Shown here piece by piece: positions 48,101 through 59,713 of a stretch of 60,000 bases of DNA (position 1 is its first letter; the number at the start of each line of letters is the position of its first letter). The stretch comes from Lingula anatina. Its lineage: Eukaryota > Brachiopoda > Lingulata > Lingulida > Lingulidae. The DNA lies in NCBI RefSeq assembly GCF_001039355.2, contig NW_019775413.1, positions 1,047,619 to 1,107,618 on the forward strand. The letters are read 5' to 3'. Made by a program: the position numbers and the translations under genes. Below the pieces are notes generated by a model. The model saw only the letters and a program-made list of their open reading frames with translations. It did no database searches and was not told the DNA's origin.

Positions 48101-51100
48101 TTCTCCAGTATGTGACTGGATGATTGATTCCACGGCAGAGTTCTGCCGTAGATTCAAGAATTTTGCACGATGCTTCCTTTGCTGTATCAGGGTCTGTTTC
48201 CAGTCTTTCACAGACATCAGTGGTACATCCCATTAAGGCAGACTCCAGATATCCTGGGGGAAGCATATTGCTGTCATAACATGCCTTAAAGATGTTGTCG
48301 GAGTGGATATCAAGCAGGTAGCCGCAGTAGTCGATGCCCCTAGCAATGTCTTCATTGGCACCGGTACATGTCTCGCCATCTTGTGGTGTGCCATCTCTGC
48401 ATCTGAAAAATTGAGAGTCAGGTGTTATACATTTTATAAAACTTCCTCTTAACATTTTGAAACATTTTGTGCTCTATTGGTGTTTAACAAAGAAAATACC
48501 AATAGTCTTTTATAATTACCACTTCATGAGACTACCTGTAGATAATACCATTCCCTTTAGACTAAAGCAAATATTTAAATGATATTTTTATGCTGTTACT
48601 TAGGAATTTTCTTAATAGTTACTATAGACCTGGTGGGTTAAGGCCTTCTTTAAGCAAAAAAGAACCTTTTTAATCAACGTATCCCACCCAAAACTGTTGA
48701 AAAAAAATACAATCTACAAACCTGTTTTAAAGTTCTAAATTCCTTATATGTAATTTTTACCATAAATTGTGAAACAATGATCATCTCCATATCAAGAGTG
48801 ATTCAATTATTAGAATAACTTGTACACATAAAAGTTTTTTACAAATGAAAAGTGTGACATTCATTGGATGCCTCAAATGAAGTACTCATGAGTTATACCA
48901 GTATATCATTTTAGGCTTCTTTCAAACTGTTGTCGCAAATTTGCTGCAAATCTGCAGGAAGGAATTTCCCATGAAAATGCAGTACTGATATAATTTCAGA
49001 GGGTTTGCAGGCTTTTTGCAAACTGATGCTCTTGCAAATTTAAATCAGTACCTTATGATTCTTGAAACAACCTGAAAAAACTTTTTTGCAAACTGTTTAG
49101 TTTGCAGCAAGTTTGCAGCAAATTGAATGTAAATTTGAATCAAACTTTTCATTTTGCCAATACATATTTACAGTTTTACTTACACCTGCCCATCTTGGAC
49201 CTTGTAACTATTGCCAATTTCAGCATAGGCTTCCTTGGGGGGTAGCTGCGAGACATCTGTGCCATCTGACAGTCTTAAATCATCCTGCACCCCATTGCAA
49301 TCGCCACAAATACCACACATCTCGTCACGGTAGGAGTCTGGTGCATAAACATCAGCCACATCATCGCCATCAAATTTCACAAGCAAAATGGTGCCATCGC
49401 CAGGTTGCCCAAGCTCAACTTCAACCCTAACACTACCAGTTACGTCATATTTGATTGCAATTTTTCCTCCTGCCAAATATTTGGGTAGACTACTGATGGA
49501 TATCCATGGTTGACCTGCTGCTGTGTACTAAAAAAATACAATTTTTTGGTTATATGAGTTCATAAATGATTAAGCCAGATGACAGCAAGCCTGAAATCTG
49601 GAAGAAAGTACGTGACAAAAAAAACATTTTGGCTGAAAAAGCTGTGAATCAAACTTTGTAAGTTCTATAAGTCATTTCTCAAGCTGAGCCATTTAAGGCA
49701 GATACTGAAAGATCCACTTATTCAGAAGACCCCCCCCCCCCCCTCTGAAATTGCTGGCCAAGGTGTAGATAGTACAAGTAAGATATTCGCTTATATAAAA
49801 GAAGATACATACACCCCATTCTCATAGATTAGATCGACCTACATTGGATCGACCTAACTCCCTGGGGGTTCACGCTAAATAGCTGTCAGCTGGGCGGACA
49901 CGAAAGTTAATTACCCCTTATAGCTTGTAGTAGGCGGGGACGGACACTTAAGGCAGATTATCTGATAGTAATCTAGTGAGACTCCCCGCGGTGATAGATC
50001 GATCTAAAAGTTGTGAGAACAGAGCCTTAGATAAGGTACCTATGGGTAAGTATAGTAAACAGCCATACTTACAGAAAGCACTAATCCTTTGTCAATCAAA
50101 ATATTGTGACCATATGCTTCGACTTCAACACTCTTTGTCCAAGATACTCGCATTGAGCCATTGATTCTGTCTTCATTCTGAACATAGACTTTGTAGTCGA
50201 CTAGACCGGCCTGGGAATCTGGACAAAGCTGACTAAGCACATATTTACAAGTGCCCATGAAATGGATCCATTGGTTATCATGAGTATTGTAATGTGGATC
50301 TCCTGCAGCAGTACAGTGGCATGGTGCTGTAAAATTAATACAGTTTCACTTTTTAAGTTACAGGTACATCGTAAGTGAGCTCGGATTGGGGGGTGTAACA
50401 ATAGTCAAAAGTTTCATTGGTCCAAATGTTCACTATAGCATCTTCAGACCAACGAACCCTTAACTATAAGAAACTGATGAAAATGTTACAATTTTTCAGA
50501 CCAATGAACCTTCAGACTAGTGAGCCGGCCCAGTGGATTCTTTATGAACCACTTCTACTAGTTTCTTATATGACTCAAATAAAGATGACATGCCAAGGCA
50601 TAAACCAAAATAATCACTCAATCAGCCATAAGAGAGTTTAAAACTGCACCTTATTCAAAATTTTGGTTGCATATTGACCTACTTATCNNNNNNNNNNNNN
50701 NNNNNNNNNNNNNNNNNNNNNNNNNNNNNNNNNNNNNNNNNNNNNNNNNNNNNNNNNNNNNNNNNNNNNNNNNNNNNNNNNNNNNNNNNNNNNNNNNNNN
50801 NNNNNNNNNNNNNNNNNNNNNNNNNNNNNNNNNNNNNNNNNNNNNNNNNNNNNNNNNNNNNNNNNNNNNNNNNNNNNNNNNNNNNNNNNNNNNNNNNNNN
50901 NNNNNNNNNNNNNNNNNNNNNNNNNNNNNNNNNNNNNNNNNNNNNNNNNNNNNNNNNNNNNNNNNNNNNNNNNNNNNNNNNNNNNNNNNNNNNNNNNNNN
51001 CCCCCCCCCCCCCCCCCCAGTTCGTAAAAGTCCACCAAAACATTACGTAGCAATATTAATGTATACCACGTTACTGCTGCACATCAGTTATTCAAATGAG

Positions 51101-54100
51101 TTGCCAAAAAGGACAGATAGAGAGCAGAAAATACCCATTCAAATACAGGTATCATTATTCAGGAAACAGGAAACAATGCCTTTTGGTATTTCTTTAAAAA
51201 ATGATATATTAAAAGAATATGGTACTGTTTGGTTGTGCATTGGCAAAAAATTGACTTCAATGCATAGACTTATGTATGCCAGATTTATATTGAATACTCT
51301 CTTAAAATAATAAAAAGATATACATATTTTCATATGTTTTCATAAAATTACATATGAAGCAATTTCTTTTTCAGCTTGGAAAAAGAGTAACTAACATATA
51401 ATAAAGGACTTTTACTGTTTTTTTTTCAAAGGTAAATATTACTCTAGGTATGACAAAAATGATAAAATAAAGCTATTTCTTTTTCTCCAAATACAACCTG
51501 CTAAGAAATACTATAATTTGTAATTCAAATACTTTACATATTAAGTTAAAAAATAAAGACAACAAAAACAGTTACACGAAGCAACACTTACGTCTTATTT
51601 CACAGTTCCTCCCTACATAGCCATTAATACAGTCACATCTGTAGTCTGCTACCAGATCATTACAGATTCCACCATTTTGACATGGGTTAGGAGAACAGTC
51701 ATCTTCATCTAAAATAAACATTAAAAATATTATAAACATTAGGATCTAGATCAAATTTTGACTCAGAGCAGATTGCCAAGGACCAATTCCAAGGTCAAAT
51801 TTTATCAGCAAGTCAAAATCCCTCATAATGACTGATTAATTTTAATTGTTCTTTTTAATAAAGAATGCTCATATTTATTAACTTAAGTTTAGCTTTTTAG
51901 ATTTTATTTCTTTTGATTACATTTTAATCAATCTATTAGATGGTTTTAATTATTATCATTTTTAAATACTTAACAGCTGCATGGCTTTAAAAAGAGTATG
52001 CAAAAGTAAAAGAAAATGCAAATGCCACTTTTAGAAATAAAAACCTTTGGTTCGACAAAGTTTTGTATATTTTTGGATATATACCTGTTGACTACTGTAT
52101 AATGAATGCGTACATCAAAATAAGTCTCGAAGTAGTTGGCCAATTTAGTGACATATAATTCTACTCTTCAAAGGTCATATCTCAATCAACCTATACTGGA
52201 ACATGTTGTAATGGCCATGGATATATTTAATGATTATAACACTGTTCAGGATGAATTATACATCACCTGTCCAATGCAATTATTTTTCATTTGGTCACTC
52301 TACCTTTTTCTTTTGATTGGCATAAAAAAAATCATAAAAACAACATCAACTGTCTTTGCATAATGAGATTTTTTTCATAGAAAGGTTTATGAAGTGGAAC
52401 CTACTTATATCACAATTCTTTCCAATCCACCCATTTTCGCAGGCACATGTGTAGTCGTTGTCACCATCAATGCATGTGCCATGTACGCAGGGATCTGGTA
52501 TACAGTCATCTATGTCTGATTTTTAAAATAATAAGAAAATAGATTACAGCCATATTTGGCAAAGTTTACAATATTCAGTACGGATTTTGGGACTAAATGT
52601 ATTTTATTTGTATTAATACCTCAGGTAGAGTTTTGATTTAATTATCAATATAAACATTTTGAATGCATGTTTTACAGTAGATAATGAAATTCTTGTGATG
52701 ATCCAACAATCTGCATGCCAAATGATATTGCTACATAAGCTGGGGTAGCGCTAACACTCACCAATTTAGCCAAATGCTAAAACTGTCTTAAACTGGCTAA
52801 AGAAAAAGGGCTTGATTTGACATGTTTTAGCCAAATTATAACCATTTTGATAACAAATTGACAAAAATGTGGTGATTTGGCTAGGTGAAAAAAATTGCTA
52901 GCGCTACCCAGCATAAGGTCCACATAAAAATGCGAAAAGTTTCTGGGTTGATTTACAATGCAGTGCCCAGTTGAAGGGGGACACCCTCATACTTTTGTAA
53001 GTAACTACTAAAACCTAGTATTACCAATACAAATGATTAATGAGAAATTGATTGTACATTTTTCATAAATTTTATGTACCCTTTCCACAATATCCAAGAT
53101 GATGTGCATAATAGTAAATACATAGTCAACATTTCTGGGGTGTAGAATTGTCATTGTTGGTTTTAAAATTCACAACACTGCAGCTCCCCTGAAATATTAT
53201 TGTACACAGATATGTCCTCTAAGTCAACCTTTATGCTGAATTCCCTGTTACAAGTGACACAAAACTAAACACATGCACTTACTTGTTTCACAGTCCTGTC
53301 CAGTAAATCCTTCATCACATGTGCAAACATACCCGGCACCAACTTGAGAACAATTACCCCGGTTACTGCATGTTATGTTTTCACACTCGTTGATGTCTAG
53401 AATGATTTTAAATTAGAAAATTATTGCTAGTCATTGGCTCTTGGTGAGTGAGAAAAAATTCATATTTGTCAAAGCACCTGTGCATGGACAGCTTAATTTT
53501 TAAGTATGACTACCCCCCCCCCCCCCCCCATGAGTTTTCAAATGTAAAAGACAATATTTAAAATCGATTTTTAGAAGCTTAAATTTTCAAATTAGCCAAC
53601 TTTGCTCTGTAATATGTTGAACTTATCTACAGTACAATTTTTTTTAAATTTCAAATTGGCCAACCTTGCTTAATTTGTACCCAGTGTAATGTTAACTTCC
53701 TCTGTAATGATTCTACTTCTACAATGTTTAACTTACCTACGGTACAAAATTCTCCTCCTGGAGGTTTTGTCCAGCCGGGTTGGCACTGACAAACCCAATC
53801 TCCAACAAGGTTATTACAAACACCATTGGGCTCACACAGCTCCTGTGGGGTTTTGCCATCTCGATATACAACTTTGCATAGATTAACCTCTGAAACACAA
53901 TAAGGTTCTTGGTATAAAAAAATGGTACACAGCGAACATCAATCTTTGGATATGAGCACTGAAAAAAGTCCTATCGGTTTTGAAAAGTTCAAACTCCAAA
54001 CAAAGCATTTAAAATTTAAATATAACTGGAAAACACCCTTTTAAAGTCATTAAAAATAATCTAATTCCAAAAAAAAATTACATTCAAGCATGATGAACCT

Positions 54101-57100
54101 GCATTAACAACATATAAAGCCACTCTAAAAAATTCAAGTAAGACAATAATATAGAGGGGCTACATGTAACATCCCCAAAATACATGTTATCTCCTCTGCT
54201 CCCCCCCAAAAAAAACATTATTCATATACCAATGACACAGTTGGTCCTGTCTTTTGATGACTAACTAAAAAAAATATAACTTTGTTACTTTCCTTACCTT
54301 CACAATGAATACCATCTCCAGTAAACCCATGCATGCAGGCACAGGTAAGCTGTTTCCCTGTCACAGTGCACTCTGCATTTATATCACACGTGCCTCCCTC
54401 TTTAGTAAGCATGCCAGGCCACGTCCATTCTAAGTCAATAATAGGAGGGATGCTAAGTCTGCCATGACACTTCCAACGATCCTCACATCCATCTGAAAAG
54501 TATTCTGTGTTTTTCTGCAAAAAATTGAAATATGAAGAGATTTAGGATGGGTTAGATTATTTTCTTGATAATATTGGTAAATCATATACATGTAATTATA
54601 TCTATCTATCTAAATAAAGATGTTTTACACAGCATTCCATTCATATTTAGAAAAAATGTACACGCATATTTTTAATCACATCTACTTACAACATGACAAC
54701 ATCTACAAGTGCTAAATTTATAATCTACATGTATTACGTACAGTCTAATCTTAAAGGGATAACAACTGTTCATTTTGGCAAAAAAAAAAAAAAAAAAAGA
54801 ATTTTCCTGGAGTAAACAGCAAATTTCCCATACTTACCAATCGTTAATGAATTCATTTCTACAATCAAAGTTAGTCTCTGTTTTTTTTTCTAAAAAGTTT
54901 GTCTTTTTGTAATAATGTATTAAGAAATTATTACAGAGTATAGCCATCTATGGAGGTCATGTGGTCACATGGCAAGCACAGATTTCATATTTATTGCCAT
55001 AACTGCTTTTTTTGTGGTAAAATGGAATATATTATATTTCTATGAGCTGTTTTCAATGTATTTATTGTAAAATATAGATCTCATACGAAGAGTTGTTATC
55101 CCTTTAACTAAAAATATAAACTCACATAATTATTTTGGCCCTCTTGGGCTAACCCAGCAATGCAGGATTTGCGAATGAAAACAAACTACCTAGTCTTGGA
55201 ATGCTAATTTAAATATACAAATGTAGTGCAGACCACTAACTGTCCTGACTATCCTCAGACACTTTATACCAAGCATTTTTATTTTTAATGCTTATGTTAT
55301 TTTTTTCAGGGCCATCTCTGACTTAGAAAAAGTAAACATTTTTTTCAAATTCACCATGTTTTTCAGTGAATTGGTTTCTTTAAAGCCATTTTATTCCTAT
55401 TCAAAATAAGTTTAAAATTAAGTGAAAAGATACATTTTTTGCTGTGTTTGATAATTATGTCACAGAACTAGTGGCGATAGGGAGTCACCGAGATGGCCCG
55501 TTGTATTTACATATTTTATAGCACATATGACTGTTTAAGATGTTATGCTAAAGGGTTAGCCCCACCTCCCAAAGATTCTCGATTGTATTCTAGTTAAGTG
55601 TGATGCCACTGTCACAGGTTCAGCAGCGCCATCATTTTATGCTATCTCAAATGTTTTGAAGACAGCTGTCATAAGTCAGTTGTCATTAGTTTTTTTATGG
55701 TTAGGTGAAAATGTCAACATTGAAAATATATTGAATATATATATGAGCCTAATCCTTCAGTCATTTGGATATCCTAGCTGATTTGTTAATTTTCCAGACA
55801 AAATAGTGCATTGCCAATAAAAGCAGTCTCTCAGTGAAAAAGTCAGTTGTGAAAATCACATACCGCTCTGTAGCTATACAAGTCGTTTGGATCAGCACAT
55901 CCACAATCGTGATGATTGTTTGATATGTCGATACACGTTTGGTTACTCAACAGAGCATTTCCATCACAGTAACAACCTTCAACATTTGCCTCCGTGCAGG
56001 ATGATTCGGCGTCTGGCTTGGCACAAGTATTGGGGCATGCTGTCCCAGACACCTTGTACGACTTATTAATACCACAGTCCAAAGCTGAAACAGTCAAATA
56101 TATGATGGCAATGGAGCGTGTTTTATAATTGCTAACTGCACTTATAGAATATTCATTAAAAAATCTACAGCAATATGCATTCAATATATATTTTACGGGT
56201 ATTTATATTAAGTTACCCAAAGGAGACAACACAACTTAAGATAAAGTTTTTTGAGACAATTTTCAAATAAGTACACCTGTTGGTCTTACAGGTAGTATAA
56301 ATATCATGTCCAGTCACGGATTTGCAATAGGACGGCTGTTAGGACCTCTTGTACAGTAGTCTCACGTACATTTTATATAAATAAATATAAAAGAGCATAA
56401 CAATGACAGACCGGTAGGACAACATGGCAACATAAACAGCTCTGTACGGGTCTGGTAGGTACTGGTAGGCATACGTCTATAGCAGGGGCGGATCCAGAGA
56501 TATGACCGTCTTCCGACATATAAAATACCCGTCAATGTCAACTTGAAAATCTGACCGTCTTCCGGAAGAACCAGAAGACGGCCTAAATCCGCCCCTGTAT
56601 AGGTACATTTTGGTGCATAAAGGTACCTATCGGCGTGTAAGTTTATGAATAAATGCATATATACAGTGTACATTAAAACAATTAAACAAGAAAAGAAAAA
56701 AATTTGATAAAAACTTACGACAAGACGTCAAAGCCCTGAAGTCCGCCGGCGGTTGAGCACACCTTTTGATAAGCAGTTCGACCATAACGCACTTGGCCTC
56801 TCTGGCACTCGGCTCATCACGTAGAGAGTACATTTTACAAGCGTCCTCAACGCAGGCGTCGTAGATTTCACTAATCAGGGCGGGATCCATAGATGCTATA
56901 CAACCGCCAAGGGGCCCATTAGCGTCCGTTATCACCCCGCACATATCTGCAGCCGAGGCGAAATCTCTCGCTTGGTCGTTCACGCACTGGAAGCCATCAA
57001 TTGCAAGGCCATGCTCGCAACTACATAATAATAATAATAATAATAATAACAGAATAAATATGTTAAGGTCTAAGTGAAAACATGGGGATTTCATGACAAC

Positions 57101-59666
57101 CACTCGGTTATTCCAGATAATTCAACTTTGAGATTAGGGAAAGGGGTACACAAACCCATTTATTTACCTTTGTTTTTCACTGTCATCGGCGAAATTATCC
57201 AACGCATTTGTTCACGCATTTTTTTTCCAGCAAGTTGAAAGTTTTCATTAATCTTATCCCCCCCCCCCACCCACACAGGCACACATATATATATGGACAC
57301 ACCGAACAACATTATAAATAGATCTAAGGCGACATGGAGTCTGTATCTTACCTGAATATTTGCTCGTCGGGCTCGAAGAAAGATGTGATGATTTTGTTCA
57401 CTCTGTCATCCCCGATCTTGATGAAGCCGTCTTTAGCTTTGTAGTCATCAGCCTTAATGCCGTTGCAATCTCCACAGACTCCACACAAGTTGCCATTGCC
57501 AGCATACGTGTTTGGGACCGAAATTATAGCCTTGGCCTCTCCATCAAAATAGATTTCTATACCGTTCGCCGCCTTAGCGCGAACTTTACCATCTGGAAGG
57601 TATTCTATACTAATGTCTGCTACCCCATTATTGTGGAGATAGGTTGGCAGGTCTCTTTTTACTCTATTGGCCTGAAAAGTAGAATTTATTTATTAACTTA
57701 TTTTTTAAACGTTATTTCATGTGAAATGTTAAGTACACGTAATAGTTCACCGAGATAAATTGTCACCGAACACCCCTATATCTTGACAAGTGGTGTCTAA
57801 AATATATAAGGCAGAAAATATATAGGCCTAAAGCTTTTTCGTTCAATATCCACCTGTTGTACCCTTGATGAATAAAGTGTTTGAACCTACCAATATTTCA
57901 ACTCCACCTCCTGCAGCCCTTTGCAGTCTGACAGTGTGGTTACGATACTCTAGATGTACAAACTCTGGGAATGCTGTCTTTGGGTTTGTGTTGAGGCGGT
58001 TGAAATGCCTGACGTATACTTTGAAGAATTCTAAACCTGGTTGGGAATTTTCGCAGAGAGTTGAATAACTGTACTTGCAAGTGCCGTGGAAGTTCATGAG
58101 AGCACCATCAAACGTCACGATGCTTGGATCCCCATAAATGTGACATTGGCATGCGCTGGAATCTGTGGCATTAAAAGATGAAATTTTAGTGGGCATTTTG
58201 GTTGCTTTGAAATTTTTCATATATGTTTTGCAATAAAATACCTGTCTGACCTTTACTTCTCCAGTACATTCATCACTGTGAAACTACAAACAGACCTTAA
58301 CTCCTCGAATAAGATTCTCGTCAAGATGGTCTTACACAAGTTATTATGCAAAAATAAGCGCTTGTAACAGTGCAAAATATATCAATTATATATAAAATTT
58401 TTAGGGAAGTTGAACTCCGTGGATTATGGTTTTGTCATGATAGAGAGAGAGAGAGAGACACGAGAGTGTATGAGAGAAGGAGACCATGTCATTACTACAC
58501 AATTACTACACAATAACAATGGTTATGTAATAGAACTATAGCAGTTGGATGGTACCTTGACATCGGTCCCCGCTGAAGCCGGGTTTGCAGTCACACACTG
58601 CTCCTTGAGGAGTGTTTCTGCAGGTGCCTCCGTTTTGACAAACGACCGAGTCTTGGGTGCAGTAGTCAATAGCTGTTAAAATGGAAATACATTATTTATA
58701 TTTTTATTTATTTATAGTCAAACATTTATCTCTTTATCTGTTCTTGTATGTAATGGCAAACTTAAATGAAATAATAATGATGATAGCGCCGTGTTTTATT
58801 TCAAAGGAATCATAACATATACGCGATAAAGAAAATATTTTCTGGAACTTTAATTGCTTTTCGTGACCTTAATATGGTTGCTTAAAACAAAATATATAAC
58901 AAGTTTAGAGAAGTGCACATGGTGACTGTCAAAATAATTTATTTAAAATAAATGCATCGATCTTTTTCATCGCGTCATTAGTTTAAAAAATATATACATT
59001 GAATCTGAACTTGAATAAGCAATCGAGCAACTTTCAGGCAGAGACTAAGTGTAGCGTGAGATTACATTCCTGGTTTGACTGTGACGACTAACTGCAGTCA
59101 TTAAAAAAATTTAACTCTTTACTTTTTCTCACAACTATTTTCTTTCAAGATTGATATTATTTTCAGACACTCACAACAAAGCTAAGAAACGTTTTTGAAT
59201 AAACATTTTATTAATTACTCGAAAGCATGTTTAAAGACTATTTTTCAACTGTTTTTGACTGGGTGTTCCTTAGTGAAAAGGGGAAATATTCTGAATTATA
59301 CAGAACATTAATTTGTTTGATACATAAAAGTTCAATGCAAAATGTTTCTTTGTCTGAAATCGAAACCTTAAAAAGAAAGGCACACTGATGTCAACTTACG
59401 TGTTTCACAGTGAGTGCCGACGTACCCTTGAGGACAATCGCAAACATATGCATTATGTTGACTGATACACGACCCGCCATTTTCACAAATGATGCCAACA
59501 CAGTTGTCCCTGTTGTAAGGGGGAGGCACTGAAATTATTTTCAGAAAATGCACTTTACCCATTGCTTTAATTTCCAAGCGCATGTTAACGTATAGTACAA
59601 ATCATAAATCAAAAGCATGTCCTTTTTAACAAACATCATCATGTCAGCTCTTGTGAAGGCTCTTTG

Positions 59667-59713
<47 letters not shown>

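Larger units (their letters stand above)
54515..55863 (-). other. Gene B intron containing two TIR elements
   Basis: This 1.35-kb intron lies between the TIL and TIL-associated/EGF exons. It contains a TTAA-flanked MITE (54755-55103) and a second inverted-repeat element (55309-55499). No further exon is seen. Confidence 0.6.

Noticed and set aside
50651-51053. ORFs spanning the N-gap
   Set aside because: They consist almost wholly of unknown residues and poly-C translation.
57360-57758. 132-codon plus-strand ORF
   Set aside because: Antisense to the VWD exon 57352-57671, which carries the CGVCGDCNG motif in the other strand.
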